Part shown: in pieces, positions 26,627 through 36,800 of the stretch
How positions within the stretch are numbered: position 1 is the first letter of the stretch
How the letters are laid out: every line of letters begins with the position of its first letter
Assembly (NCBI RefSeq): GCF_001881565.1
Contig: NZ_MPDJ01000005.1
Coordinates: 415,867 to 479,866, forward strand
Reading direction: 5' to 3'
From: Eisenbergiella tayi
GTDB taxonomy: Bacteria; Bacillota; Clostridia; Lachnospirales; Lachnospiraceae
DNA length: 64,000 nt
Program-made: the position numbers and the translations under genes
The notes under the pieces: generated by a model
What the model saw: only the letters and a program-made list of their open reading frames with translations
What the model was told of the DNA's origin: nothing
Database searches by the model: none

Positions 26627-26655
26627 ATTCTATCATACGGTTTTTTCATTTACAA
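26627..26655 (-). promoter_or_regulatory. Promoter of the YesM/YesN pair
   Basis: Minus strand TTGTAA (26650-26655), 17-bp spacer, extended -10 TGA-TAGAAT (26627-26632). Confidence 0.6.
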
Positions 26656-26776
26656 CCGACTGGAAGGCCTTGAAAAATTCAGATAAATTCGTGAATAAAT
26701 CATAAAATCCGTAACCTTTCGGACACATATCTGAGGAATTGGATAATATTGTGAATGGGAACGGTAAGATTGTTAA

Positions 26777-26804
26777 TTGTTCCGATCCGATAACCCGATA
26801 TAAT
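26777..26804 (+). promoter_or_regulatory. Promoter of the second sugar ABC operon
   Basis: TTGTTC (26777-26782), 16-bp spacer, TATAAT (26799-26804), 45 bp before the binding-protein start. The weak -35 suits activation by the neighbouring YesN protein. The rest of the 296-bp divergent spacer (26553-26848) shows no gene. Confidence 0.5.
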
Positions 26805-26848
26805 GAAATCATAATCTCGAGGTTAAAGCAAAACTAGGAGGATTCATT

Positions 26849-28189
26849 ATGAAAGGGAAAAAAGCACTCGCACTCTTAACCTGTACAGCACTTCTGGCCG
26901 CCAGCCTGACTGCCTGCGGCAATACCGCATCTACTACAGCGCCGTCCGCACAGGAGCCCCAGGAATCAAACGCAGCTCCTGAAACAGACATGCCGGCAGA
27001 AACACCCGCTGCTTCTGATGAAGCTGCAGCAGACGACACCATTACCGGTTCCCTGACCATCTGGGAACACGGAACCACCTTTGAAAATTCTCTGGCCGCC
27101 GTTATCGAAGGCTTCCAGAAAAAATATCCCAATGTAGAAGTGGAATATGAAATCAAAGACGGGGATACCTATTACAGCCTTCTTACAACAGCCATCCAGT
27201 CCGGTGAGGCACCTGACCTGTTCTGGACCAACGGAACCGCTACCACAAATATGCAGGATTATGTAAAAAACGATGTTCTTATGGATATCAGTGATCTGGA
27301 TTTCAGCGCACTCACCGAAGACAGCCTGAAGCTCGCCACCATTGACGGCACCGTTTATTCCGTTCCCTGGCTCACCATGGATACCCGGGCCTGCTTCTAT
27401 AACAAAGACCTCTTTGCAGAAAACGGCTGGGAAATCCCCGCAAAGTTCAGCGAATTCGAAGAGCTTCTGGCAAAAGAAAAGGATGCGGGAGTCATTCCCA
27501 TTTCCTTCTCCCCCACCAGCTTCGGCAGCGTATTATTTATTTTTGAACCTGTTTTATCCGCTATGGATCCTGAATATACCAAGGGCCTTTCCGATTATTC
27601 CGTTAAGCTGACGGATCAGCCCGCCAAGGATGCCCTGAACAAAATGCTGGAATGGGCGGACAAAGGTTATTACGGAGATAATTACAAGGGTGTTATCGAT
27701 GGCTCTGCCGCAATCCTCACCTTTACCACAGGCAAGGCAGCCATGTTCATCGGCGGTTCCTGGGAAATGTCCAGCATCGAATCCAATAACCCGGATTTGA
27801 ATTACGGAGCTTTCCAGATCCCCGCCGAGGACGGTACCACCGGAATGGTCGGCACCTGTGCAAACGGATTTTCCATTTACAAAGATACCAAGAGCCCGGA
27901 AGCGGCAAAGGCCTTTGCCCAGTACTGTGCTTCCCTGGAAGCCCAGACTACCTGGGTACAGGTTCAGAGAGCCGTATCAGGAAGCCCGGAAATACAGTCC
28001 GCCAACCCTATCGCCAACGAAATATCCGATTGTGATAACGTATATACAAGCTGGCAGTCCCTTATTTCCAAATACTCCGTAGAAGGCGGAACCGGAAATG
28101 CCATCACGGAAGAATACTTCCCCAAGCTTTTTGTAGGAGATATAACCGTAGATCAGCTCATGGATGATTTAGGAAAAGAAATGCAATAG
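26849..28189 (+). CDS. Extracellular sugar-binding lipoprotein (ABC transporter)
   Basis: 446-residue family 1 solute-binding protein. Lipoprotein signal MKGKKALALLTCTALLAASL then TACGNT (lipidated Cys near 23), an A/P/E/T-rich linker, then SLTIWEHGTTFENSLAAVI and the usual two-lobe body with FTTGKAAMFIGGSWE near 295. AGGAGG precedes the ATG by eight bases. First gene of an operon with two permeases. A stem-loop follows it and probably keeps the binding protein in excess over the permeases. Cargo unknown; the nearby GH106-like enzyme makes a plant or bacterial heteroglycan fragment possible. Confidence 0.92.
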   Translation: MKGKKALALLTCTALLAASLTACGNTASTTAPSAQEPQESNAAPETDMPAETPAASDEAAADDTITGSLTIWEHGTTFENSLAAVIEGFQKKYPNVEVEYEIKDGDTYYSLLTTAIQSGEAPDLFWTNGTATTNMQDYVKNDVLMDISDLDFSALTEDSLKLATIDGTVYSVPWLTMDTRACFYNKDLFAENGWEIPAKFSEFEELLAKEKDAGVIPISFSPTSFGSVLFIFEPVLSAMDPEYTKGLSDYSVKLTDQPAKDALNKMLEWADKGYYGDNYKGVIDGSAAILTFTTGKAAMFIGGSWEMSSIESNNPDLNYGAFQIPAEDGTTGMVGTCANGFSIYKDTKSPEAAKAFAQYCASLEAQTTWVQVQRAVSGSPEIQSANPIANEISDCDNVYTSWQSLISKYSVEGGTGNAITEEYFPKLFVGDITVDQLMDDLGKEMQ

Positions 28190-28199
28190 TAATTGCCGG

Positions 28200-28231
28200 A
28201 TACGGGCCTGTATATCCATGCAGGTCCGTAT
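28200..28231 (+). other. Intercistronic stem-loop after the binding-protein gene
   Basis: 11-bp stem ATACGGGCCTG (28200-28210) with CAGGTCCGTAT (28221-28231), one G-U pair, no T-tract. Likely an mRNA stabiliser or partial attenuator between the binding protein and the permeases. Confidence 0.5.
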
Positions 28232-28266
28232 AGGCGCTTATCCGCAATACAGACTGGAGATCGAAT

Positions 28267-29178
28267 ATGAAAAAACAAAGAAGAAAAAAGTCCTATCTCC
28301 TTTTTATAACTCCCGGCTTCCTTGCATATACCGTTTTCATTATCCTTCCCATCATCTATGTCATTTACCTGTCGGTATTTGAATGGTCGGGCCTGGGAGA
28401 AATGAACTTTATCGGAATAGAAAACTTCAAAACCTTGTTCACCAATACAAGAATTGCCCCTGTATTTTTTAATGCCCTGAAAAACAACCTGAAATATCTG
28501 CTCTGTGTGTGGTTCATTATCACACCGTTTCAGTTTCTGGTGGCATATTTATTTTATCTGAAGATCCCTTTCTTCAAATACTATAAATTCATGATATTTA
28601 TGCCCTATGTGATCAGTTCCACCATCGTAAGCTTTTTTGCCACCATGATATTCAATCCCACTATCGGATTCTTAAATACCTTTTTTGAAAAAATGGGATG
28701 GAATAACCTTGTCAGCGCATGGGTGGGAAATCCCAAGCTGGCCTTTAAAATCATGATCGCACTAGTCCTGTGGCAGGGTGCCGCATCCGGCATGATGATT
28801 TTTTACGCCAATATGATGGATATTCCGTCGGATATTATTGAAGCCAGCAGGATCGACGGCTGCTCCGAGGCACAGCGCCTTTTCCGCATCCTGATTCCCC
28901 TTTCTCTGCCGGCCTGCTCCTCCATCATTGTGATGAGCTCCATCTGGGCTTTGGGCGTTTTCGACATTCCCTTTATGCTGGGCGGCCCTACCGGAGGCGT
29001 AAACAGCTCCCTCGATTTTGTCAATATGGTTTTCTACCGTTATACCTTCGGCAGTGTTCTCAGCGGAGAGGTCAATCTGGGATTCGGCGCTTCCATCAGC
29101 GTAACCATGTTTATTATCATCATGATCGTTACCTTTATCCAGAATAAGGTACTGACTAAATTTGAATACGAACCTTAA
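28267..29178 (+). CDS. Carbohydrate ABC transporter permease (MalF type)
   Basis: 303-residue permease with six helices. A basic N-terminus, a first helix (LLFITPGFLAYTVFIILPII), the EAA loop IEASRIDGCSEAQRLFRILI and the terminal helix FIIIMIVTFIQNKVL are visible. TGGAGA lies seven bases before the ATG. It is separated by only 9 bp from the next permease, so the two are translated together. No ATPase gene is present in the cluster. Confidence 0.92.
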   Translation: MKKQRRKKSYLLFITPGFLAYTVFIILPIIYVIYLSVFEWSGLGEMNFIGIENFKTLFTNTRIAPVFFNALKNNLKYLLCVWFIITPFQFLVAYLFYLKIPFFKYYKFMIFMPYVISSTIVSFFATMIFNPTIGFLNTFFEKMGWNNLVSAWVGNPKLAFKIMIALVLWQGAASGMMIFYANMMDIPSDIIEASRIDGCSEAQRLFRILIPLSLPACSSIIVMSSIWALGVFDIPFMLGGPTGGVNSSLDFVNMVFYRYTFGSVLSGEVNLGFGASISVTMFIIIMIVTFIQNKVLTKFEYEP

Positions 29179-29187
29179 GGAGGGCAT

Positions 29188-30045
29188 ATGGCAAAGAAAG
29201 GAAAAAACAAAGAAATAATATCCGGAACATCCCGCCTGATCCGCTGGATTTTCTCCATTTTACTTCTTTTATTCACAAGTATCACCATATTTGTCCTGAT
29301 TTCCACACTTTTAAACTCCTTTAAAACAAAGGCAAATATCCTGAACGATACCTTTGGCTGGCCCCAGTCTTTTTCCCTGGACAGTTATGTGGAAATCTTT
29401 AAAAAAGACCACTTCGGGCGATATTTTCTTAACAGCATCATCCTGACTGCCTGCGGCACCACCGGCTGTGTGCTCCTCGCCGCTTTGACGGCATTCGGCA
29501 TTGCCCGGTATGAATTTAAGGGAAAACCCCTGCTTACCTCCTATTTTCTGTTTGGAATGATGTTTCCCATACAGGTGAGCGTCCTCCCTTTATTTATTAT
29601 CCTGAAAAAGCTTGCTCTGCTGAACAAGCTTCCGGGAATGATACTGGTATATGCCTCCGGTATTTCTCTGTCTGTATATATTTTCCAGAAGTTTTTCCGA
29701 ACCGTCCCCATGGCACTGGATGAATCTGCACGGCTTGACGGCGCGAGCGAATTTCGTATTTTTGCCCAGATTATATTACCATTATGTAAACCTGTTATTT
29801 CTACGGTGGCATTAATAACGGCTGTAAGTGAATGGAATGATTTCTATATGCCCATGGTTCTTCTAGGCGGTAAAAACGTGCGTACTCTCCCTCTGGCCAT
29901 TTATAATTATCTGAATGAGTTTATCAAATATATGAATGTGTCCTTTGCGGCTGTCATGATAACGTTGGTTCCTATAATCATTATTTATTTCTTATTCTCT
30001 AATCAGTTGGTGGAAGGGATTACCGGTGGGGCGGTTAAGGGATAG
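29188..30045 (+). CDS. Carbohydrate ABC transporter permease (MalG type)
   Basis: 285-residue permease. First helix at about 17-40, EAA loop DESARLDGASEFRIFAQIIL (182-201), and the typical C-terminal SNQLVEGITGGAVKG. AAGGAGG is positioned five bases before the ATG. Third and last gene of the operon begun at 26849. The following 180 bp hold a possible small transcript and then a strong terminator. Confidence 0.92.
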   Translation: MAKKGKNKEIISGTSRLIRWIFSILLLLFTSITIFVLISTLLNSFKTKANILNDTFGWPQSFSLDSYVEIFKKDHFGRYFLNSIILTACGTTGCVLLAALTAFGIARYEFKGKPLLTSYFLFGMMFPIQVSVLPLFIILKKLALLNKLPGMILVYASGISLSVYIFQKFFRTVPMALDESARLDGASEFRIFAQIILPLCKPVISTVALITAVSEWNDFYMPMVLLGGKNVRTLPLAIYNYLNEFIKYMNVSFAAVMITLVPIIIIYFLFSNQLVEGITGGAVKG

Positions 30046-30165
30046 TGCTGACATGCAGAATTAAGGAAGATACGAAGCGCGAGGCGTGTGCGAACCGTAA
30101 CACAGCGGCTGTATTTATTATCTTTTATTTTATAACGGCATATGGTATATTCAAACAAATAAGAA

Positions 30166-30275
30166 TTGACAATTATACTCTATTATGTTATATTATAAAT
30201 GTCTAGTGGATAATTTTTTAGTGAGTGAATCCCTGTTCTGTAATGTGATACAGAACAGGGATTTCTATATTTTTC
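30166..30275 (+). ncRNA. Candidate small RNA with own promoter and terminator
   Basis: TTGACA (30166-30171), 17-bp spacer, TATATT (30189-30194), then after a start near 30201 only about 70 nt up to a strong terminator: 15-bp perfect stem AATCCCTGTTCTGTA (30228-30242) with its complement (30249-30263) and a T-rich tail. No reading frame of note lies between. The terminator can equally end the ABC operon upstream, so an independent RNA is inferred, not shown. Confidence 0.4.
30228..30275 (+). terminator. Strong terminator behind the second ABC operon
   Basis: Perfect 15-bp stem with a 6-nt loop ATGTGA, followed by TCTATATTTTTC. Confidence 0.85.
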
Positions 30276-30313
30276 ATACCATATATTAGTAACTCTATTT
30301 TATTTTCTTACTT

Positions 30314-30952
30314 TTAATTACAAAGTTTTAAGATATGATCCACTGTCTCTTCAGTTGTCATTCCGGTATTGTCCAATATATCCATTCTGTTATCAAAATC
30401 CAGTAAATCATAAAAATATCTTATCCAATATTCCGGAGTAACATTCTTATGACAAGTTCTATTCCGGCAACGTTCTAAAACCGTTTGATAATCCGGTTTC
30501 AACAGCACAAATTTGTATTTTAAATTTCTGGATTTTAACATGGTAATATATTTATCCAAGTCTTCCGGAACAATTATCGCCGCCAGCACAAGCTGTCGTG
30601 AGTATAAAGAAAGCACATCAATATCATAAGCAATTTCATCTATTATTTCTCTGAAATCCACTGTCTTTAATTTTTGTTTATGTTTCATTGCCTGAATGGC
30701 ACAGTCTCCGTCAATCGCTCTAAATCCTTTTTTAATCATCTGTTCCGCTATCGTTGATTTTCCGCTCCCACAGGTTCCATTAAGGATAATTATATTTCCT
30801 TCCGAGCAAATATGTGATATTTCCACCTCCGCATTACAAAATCTGCAAGTTGGCAAAACGGGCAGGAGGCCAAAATCCTGTTTACGTATGTTTTTATTGA
30901 AAACATGTATTTGTTCTTTTGTAAGTTCTCCGCAATTTGGGCAAATAATCAT
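30314..30952 (-). CDS. P-loop kinase-like protein with N-terminal zinc ribbon
   Basis: 212 residues. The N-terminus has two Cys pairs (C4-x2-C7 and C36-x2-C39), likely a small zinc ribbon. A P-loop NTPase follows with Walker A GTCGSGKST (59-67), then RAIDGDCAIQAMK as in small nucleoside or adenylylsulfate-type kinases, and LLKPDYQTVLERCRNRT as a lid-like region. The second ATG (30952) is used since GGAG lies nine bases before it; the ATG seven codons earlier has no site. AT-richer than its neighbours and alone on its transcript. Substrate not recognised; a nucleotide kinase or a phosphotransferase modifying a small molecule are both possible. Confidence 0.65.
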   Translation of the reverse strand: MIICPNCGELTKEQIHVFNKNIRKQDFGLLPVLPTCRFCNAEVEISHICSEGNIIILNGTCGSGKSTIAEQMIKKGFRAIDGDCAIQAMKHKQKLKTVDFREIIDEIAYDIDVLSLYSRQLVLAAIIVPEDLDKYITMLKSRNLKYKFVLLKPDYQTVLERCRNRTCHKNVTPEYWIRYFYDLLDFDNRMDILDNTGMTTEETVDHILKLCN

Positions 30953-31003
30953 GATTTTATCTCCGCATTTCATACTTCAGTATACGAGAAATTTATCCTT
31001 TTC

Positions 31004-31073
31004 AAAATAAAAAAGATGCCTTCTCATCAATCAAGTACTTTATATCCTTTCATCGATGAATCCGGCATCTTTT
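31004..31073 (-). terminator. Terminator of glgP
   Basis: On the minus strand AAAAGATGCC...GGCATCTTTT (31064-31073 pairing with 31011-31020), a long partly paired loop, then TTATTTTG. A second 9-bp hairpin AGAGTTCAG/CTGAACTCT lies at 31077-31100, between this terminator and the glgP stop. Confidence 0.65.
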
Positions 31074-31144
31074 AGCAGAGTTCAGTTTTATCTGAACTCT
31101 TACATCTTCTATTCTTATATCCGCTCAAACTAGATATCTATCGT

Positions 31145-33646
31145 TTATTTCCCAATCACCTTAGGATTCTCCGCCCTCTTCGGCAGAACCACCTTATCCA
31201 GATGCCAGATATCATTCACATATTCCTGTATGGTCCTGTCAGAGCTGAACTTCCCGGAGCATGCCACATTCAGGATAGCGCTCTTTGCCCAGCCTGCCTC
31301 GTCGATGTAAGCGGCCTCTACCTTGCGCTGCGCTTCCGCATAAGGCTTGAAATCCTTCAGGATAAAATACATATCCGCTTTGGAGGTACTCTGTGTATTC
31401 AGCAGGGAGTTGTACAGCGGGCGGAACAGTTCCGTATCATAAGGAGCAAAGGTTCCGTTGATCAGCTGCATAAGTACTTTGCGGATATCCGGATCGTTAT
31501 TGAAGATATCCATGGGATTATAACCGCCGAAATTCTCAAACCGGATTACCTCATCCGAGCTTAACCCGAAAATAAAGGCGTTATCCATTCCCACTTCTTC
31601 CACGATTTCCACATTGGCCCCGTCCATGGTTCCCAGGGTAAGGGCTCCGTTGAGCATGAATTTCATGTTTCCGGTTCCGGAGGCTTCCTTGCTGGCTGTG
31701 GAAATCTGTTCGGACACATCCGCCGCCGCGAAAATCCATTCCGCATTGGAAACCTTATAATCTTCAATAAATACCACCTTGATTTTGCCGCCGATGGAAG
31801 GGTCATTATTCACCACATCCGCCACCGCATTGATCAATTTGATGGTCAGCTTGGCATTCCTGTAGCCGGCAGCCGCTTTAGCGCCGAATATAAAGGTTCT
31901 GGGATAAAATTCTTTATCCGGATTTTCTTTCAGTCCATTATACAGATACATAATGTGGAGGATGTTCAGCAGCTGGCGCTTATACTCATGAAGACGCTTC
32001 ACCTGTACGTCAAAAATAGAACGGGGATCCACTTCCACACCGTTATGCTCCAGAATGTAATTGGCAAGGCGCACTTTATTCTGATACTTGATATTCATGA
32101 ACTCCTGCTGCGCTTTTTTATCCTCGGCATAGATCTTAAGGCCGCTGATTTTGGATAAATCGGTAATCCAGTCACTGCCCACATGAGCCGTAACCCACTG
32201 AGCCAGAAGAGGGTTTCCATGAAGGAGGAACCTTCTCTGGGTAATACCATTTGTTTTATTATTGAATTTATCGGGCATCATTTCATAGAAATCCTTCAGT
32301 TCCTGTTTCTCCAGGATTTCCGTATGAAGCCTTGCAACGCCGTTGACAGAATAGCCGGAAACAATGGCAAGATGCGCCATTTTCACCTGTCCGTCATAAA
32401 TGATAGCCATTTTGGCAATCTTGTTCTGGTTGCCGGGGTACATCTGGGAAACCTGAGCCACAAAGCGGCGGTTGATTTCCTCAACTATCTGGTAAATACG
32501 GGGAAGAAGTCTGGAGAAAAGTTCAATCGGCCATTTTTCCAGGGCTTCCGCCATAATAGTATGGTTGGTATAAGCACAGGTTTTGGTTGTCACAGCCCAG
32601 GCTTCATCCCAGGTGAGATAATAATCATCCATAAGGATACGCATGAGTTCCGCAATGGCTACCGTAGGATGGGTATCATTGAGCTGGAACGTCACCTTCT
32701 CGTGGAATTTGCGGATATCGTCATGCTTTCTCATATATTTTTCCACCGCTTCCTGTACGGAGGCAGAAATGAAGAAATACTGCTGCTTCAGACGAAGCTC
32801 CTTGCCTGCATAATGGTTATCGTTGGGATAAAGCACCTCAACGATATTCCTTGCCAGGTTTTCCTGCTCTACGGCCTTCTGGTAATCCCCTTTATCAAAG
32901 GATTCCAGCTGGAAGCATTCCACAGGCTCCGCATCCCAGATGCGCAGGGTATTCACAATACCGTTTCCATAGCCTACGATAGGCATATCATAGGGAACAG
33001 CCTTTACAGACTGATAGCCTTCCTGCTTAAAGCAGTTGCGTCCGTTTTCATCCACAAAAACATTAACATATCCGCCGAACTTGACCTCCTTGGCATATTC
33101 CGGACGGCGGAGTTCAAAAGGATTGCCGTCGGCCAGCCAGTTGTCCGGCACCTCAATCTGATAGCCGTCCCTGATTTCCTGTTTGAACATTCCGTAGCGG
33201 TATCTGATCCCGCATCCATAAGCCGCATAGCCCAGGGTTGCCAGGGAATCCAGGAAGCAGGCCGCCAGACGTCCCAGTCCGCCGTTGCCCAGCGCCGGAT
33301 CCGGTTCCTGATCCTCCACTGTATTGATATCGATTCCCAGCTCTTCAAGAGCTTCCTCCACATCCTCATAAGCCTGCAGATTAATCAGGTTATTTCCCAA
33401 TGCACGGCCCATCAGAAATTCCATGGAAAGATAATATACAGTTTTCGGATCCTCCTTCTGATACTCCTTCTGGGTATTCATCCAATTATCTACGATGATA
33501 TCCTTGATGGCATAGGAAACCGCCTGGAAAATCTGCTGCTGCGTAGCCTCCTCCAGGGTTTTCCTGTAAAGGGTCTTTACATTATACACCACACTGTTCT
33601 TGAATAAATCTTTGTCAAATTTCTGAATAACCGGTTTCTTAAGCAT
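31145..33646 (-). CDS. glgP: Glycogen/starch/maltodextrin phosphorylase
   Basis: 833-residue cytoplasmic GT35 phosphorylase that releases glucose 1-phosphate from alpha-1,4-glucans. Family signatures: LSMEFLMGRALGNNLIN near 50-66, DPALGNGGLGRLAACFLDSL near 115-134, the PLP-site stretch SKEASGTGNMKFMLNGAL, and the end DRTIQEYVNDIWHL. Length is exactly that of the family. GAGGAG stands seven bases before the ATG. Monocistronic, between two terminators; no other glycogen genes lie near it, which is common for the second phosphorylase copy in clostridia. Confidence 0.97.
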   Translation of the reverse strand: MLKKPVIQKFDKDLFKNSVVYNVKTLYRKTLEEATQQQIFQAVSYAIKDIIVDNWMNTQKEYQKEDPKTVYYLSMEFLMGRALGNNLINLQAYEDVEEALEELGIDINTVEDQEPDPALGNGGLGRLAACFLDSLATLGYAAYGCGIRYRYGMFKQEIRDGYQIEVPDNWLADGNPFELRRPEYAKEVKFGGYVNVFVDENGRNCFKQEGYQSVKAVPYDMPIVGYGNGIVNTLRIWDAEPVECFQLESFDKGDYQKAVEQENLARNIVEVLYPNDNHYAGKELRLKQQYFFISASVQEAVEKYMRKHDDIRKFHEKVTFQLNDTHPTVAIAELMRILMDDYYLTWDEAWAVTTKTCAYTNHTIMAEALEKWPIELFSRLLPRIYQIVEEINRRFVAQVSQMYPGNQNKIAKMAIIYDGQVKMAHLAIVSGYSVNGVARLHTEILEKQELKDFYEMMPDKFNNKTNGITQRRFLLHGNPLLAQWVTAHVGSDWITDLSKISGLKIYAEDKKAQQEFMNIKYQNKVRLANYILEHNGVEVDPRSIFDVQVKRLHEYKRQLLNILHIMYLYNGLKENPDKEFYPRTFIFGAKAAAGYRNAKLTIKLINAVADVVNNDPSIGGKIKVVFIEDYKVSNAEWIFAAADVSEQISTASKEASGTGNMKFMLNGALTLGTMDGANVEIVEEVGMDNAFIFGLSSDEVIRFENFGGYNPMDIFNNDPDIRKVLMQLINGTFAPYDTELFRPLYNSLLNTQSTSKADMYFILKDFKPYAEAQRKVEAAYIDEAGWAKSAILNVACSGKFSSDRTIQEYVNDIWHLDKVVLPKRAENPKVIGK

Positions 33647-33819
33647 TTACTTTCTCCTCGTTCCTCACAATTATCGTTCATTTTACGGTTCATACAGCGA
33701 TGCAGGAACCGTTCTTTCCTATACTATATTATGCCTGCTGTAAGTCTGACACGTACAGTTTACAACACTTTACCAAATATGGAAACAGTAATTTTGTAAC
33801 AATAAGTTATAAATTCAGT

Positions 33820-33854
33820 AAAAAAAGCCGCCACTTCACACCAAAGCGGCGGCT
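33820..33854 (-). terminator. Terminator of ileS
   Basis: 7-bp GC-only core stem AGCCGCC/GGCGGCT (33826-33832 with 33848-33854); on the minus strand it is followed by TTTTTTTA. Confidence 0.8.
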
Positions 33855-33874
33855 CTCTGTCAGAAAAACGCTGA

Positions 33875-36800
33875 TCAGTTCACTTTTTCGATAGCGATGG
33901 TCACATTTTCACCGTTAACGTTCCATTCCTTGCTTACAGCCAGCATATCTCCTGCCGTAATGGAATCCGCAAGCACCTTGCCTGCAATGAATTCCTGGTT
34001 GGAGGAAGCGATCCCCGCTACGGTCTCATTTCCGCACAGAGATACCCGGATGTGATCCATTACCTCAAAACCAGCTTCCTTACGCATTGTCTGGATTTTG
34101 CTGATGATTTCAAATACAAAGCCTTCCTCAACGAGCTCGTCGGACAGGTTGGTATCCAGAACTACCGTCATATTATTGTCGGCCTCGGATACATAGCCTT
34201 CCTTCTGTGTCATTTCGATAAGAAGGTCTTCCTTGGTCAGGCTTACTTCCACGCCGTTTACGTCAAAGGTTAGGCTTCCTGAAGCATTCAATTCATCCAT
34301 AGCGGCATTTCCGTCCAGAGCGGCCAGAGTCTTCTGGATTCCGCCCAGCTGTTTGCCGTATTTCGGCCCAACCGTACGAAGCTGAGGCTTGAAGGTATAG
34401 GTGGTGAAGTCTCTTACGTCGTCAGTGAATACCACCTTCTTCACATTCAGCTCATCCTCTACGATTTCCTTATAGAAATCGCTCAGGGTGTTTCCGGCCT
34501 TTACAAACATGGTGCCGATAGGCTGGCGGTTCTTTATATTTGCCGTATTTCTGCAGGCACGGCCCATAACAACGATATCCAGCACCTCTTCCATCGCCTC
34601 TTCCAGTTCTTTATCCACAAAGGCGGGATCCGCTTTGGGGAAATCGCACAGATGTACGCTTTCCGGCGCATTTTTATCCAGACTTCTCACCAGGTTCAGG
34701 TAGATTTCTTCCGTCATAAAGGGAATCATGGGAGCTGCCAGCTTGCTTACGGTTACCAGTGCGGTATACAGAGTCATATAAGCATTGATCTTATCCTGCT
34801 CCATTCCCTTGGCCCAGAAACGCTCGCGGCTTCTTCTTACATACCAGTTGCTGCAGTCATCCACAAAGTCCTGAAGGGCTCTTGCCGCTTCCGGAATCTG
34901 ATAAGCGTCCAGACGGGTATCCACTTCCGTGATAAGGGTATTCAGACGGCTTAACAGCCATTTATCCAGCACGGACAGCTTGTCGGCTTCCAGCTTATAT
35001 TTTGTGGCGTCAAAATTATCAATATTGGCATACAGCACGAAGAACGCATAGGTATTCCAAAGGGTTCCCATGAATTTGCGCTGTCCCTCAATTACCGCCT
35101 TGCCGTGGAAACGGCTGGGCAGCCAGGGAGCACTGCTGGAATAGAAATACCAGCGGATAGCATCCGCACCGTATTCATTTAAAGCGTCGAAGGGATCGAT
35201 TGCATTTCCCTTGGACTTGCTCATCTTCTGGCCGTTCTCATCCTGTACAAGTCCCAGGACAATTACATTTTCAAAGGAAGTCTGGTCAAAGAGCAGAGTG
35301 GATTCCGCCAGGAGGGAATAAAACCATCCGCGGGTCTGATCCACAGCCTCTGAAATAAACTGGGCAGGGAACTGCTGCTCAAAGGTTTCCTTATTTTCAA
35401 AAGGATAATGATGCTGTGCGAAAGGCATGGCTCCGGAATCAAACCAGCAGTCAATCACTTCCGGCACACGCTTCATGGGCTTTCCGCATTTCGGGCAGGG
35501 GATGGTGATGGCATCGATATACGGACGATGCAGCTCCACCGTCTTCGCTTCCGGATTGCCGCTTAAATTCTCCAGCTCTTCACGGCTTCCCACGGAAAGC
35601 ATTTCCCCGCAGTCACACTGCCAGATATTCAGGGGAGTTCCCCAATACCTGTTTCTGGACAGGCCCCAGTCCTGGATATTTTCCAGCCAGTCTCCGAAAC
35701 GGCCCTTACCGATGGATTCCGGGATCCAGTTGATTGTATTATTGTTGGCGATCAGATGCTCTTTTACCGCCGTCATTTTGATAAACCAGGATTCCCTTGC
35801 ATAGTAGATCAGCGGTGTATCGCATCTCCAGCAGAAGGGATAGCTGTGTTCAAATTTAGGTGCGGAAAACAGCAGGTCTGCTGCCGCCAGTTCTTTCAGG
35901 ATAACAGGATCCGCATCCTTACAGAAGGTTCCCGCCCAGGGAGTTTCCTTCGTCATCTCACCCTTGGTATCCACCAGCTGGACAAAGGGCAGATCGTAAT
36001 TGCGTCCCACATTGGCATCATCTTCACCGAAGGCCGGAGCGATATGAACCACACCGGTACCGTCTGTCAGAGTAACGTAATTGTCACAGGTCACATAAAA
36101 AGCTTTTTTATGCTGTTTTTCACAGGTTTCCACCGCACAGTCAAACAGCGGTTCGTATTCCTTATATTCCAAATCCTTACCCACATAGGTTTCCAGCACT
36201 TCATAAGCCGGAACTTCAGGATTTTCCTTGTTCAAATCACCCAGAACCGTATCCAGAAGCGCCTGAGCCATATAGTAGGTAAATCCGTCGGCGGCCTTTG
36301 CCTTAACATAGGTTTCTTTGGGGTTCACACAAAGAGCCACGTTGGAAGGCAGTGTCCAGGGTGTGGTTGTCCATGCCAGGATATAAGCATCCTCGCCCTT
36401 TACCTTGAAGCGGGCGATAGCGGAGCGTTCCTTCACATCCTTGTAGCCCTGGGCCACCTCATGGGAAGACAGAGGGGTTCCGCAGCGGGGGCAATAGGGA
36501 ACAATCTTGAAGCCCTTGTAAAGCAGGCCTTTATCCCAGATTTTCTTCAGCGCCCACCATTCGGATTCAATATACTCATCATGATAGGTTACGTAGGGGT
36601 CATCCATATCCGCCCAGAAACCAACCTTTCTGGAGAAATCTTCCCACATGCCCTTATATTTCCATACGCTTTCCTTACATTTCTCGATGAAAGGGGCGAT
36701 TCCATACTCTTCAATCTGCTCCTTGCCGTCCAGGCCCAGAAGCTTCTCCACCTCCAGCTCCACCGGAAGCCCATGGGTGTCCCATCCGGCCTTCCTGGGA

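Noticed and set aside
32183..33607. A long frame antisense to glgP
   Set aside because: Opposite a perfectly conserved phosphorylase and without any recognisable feature.
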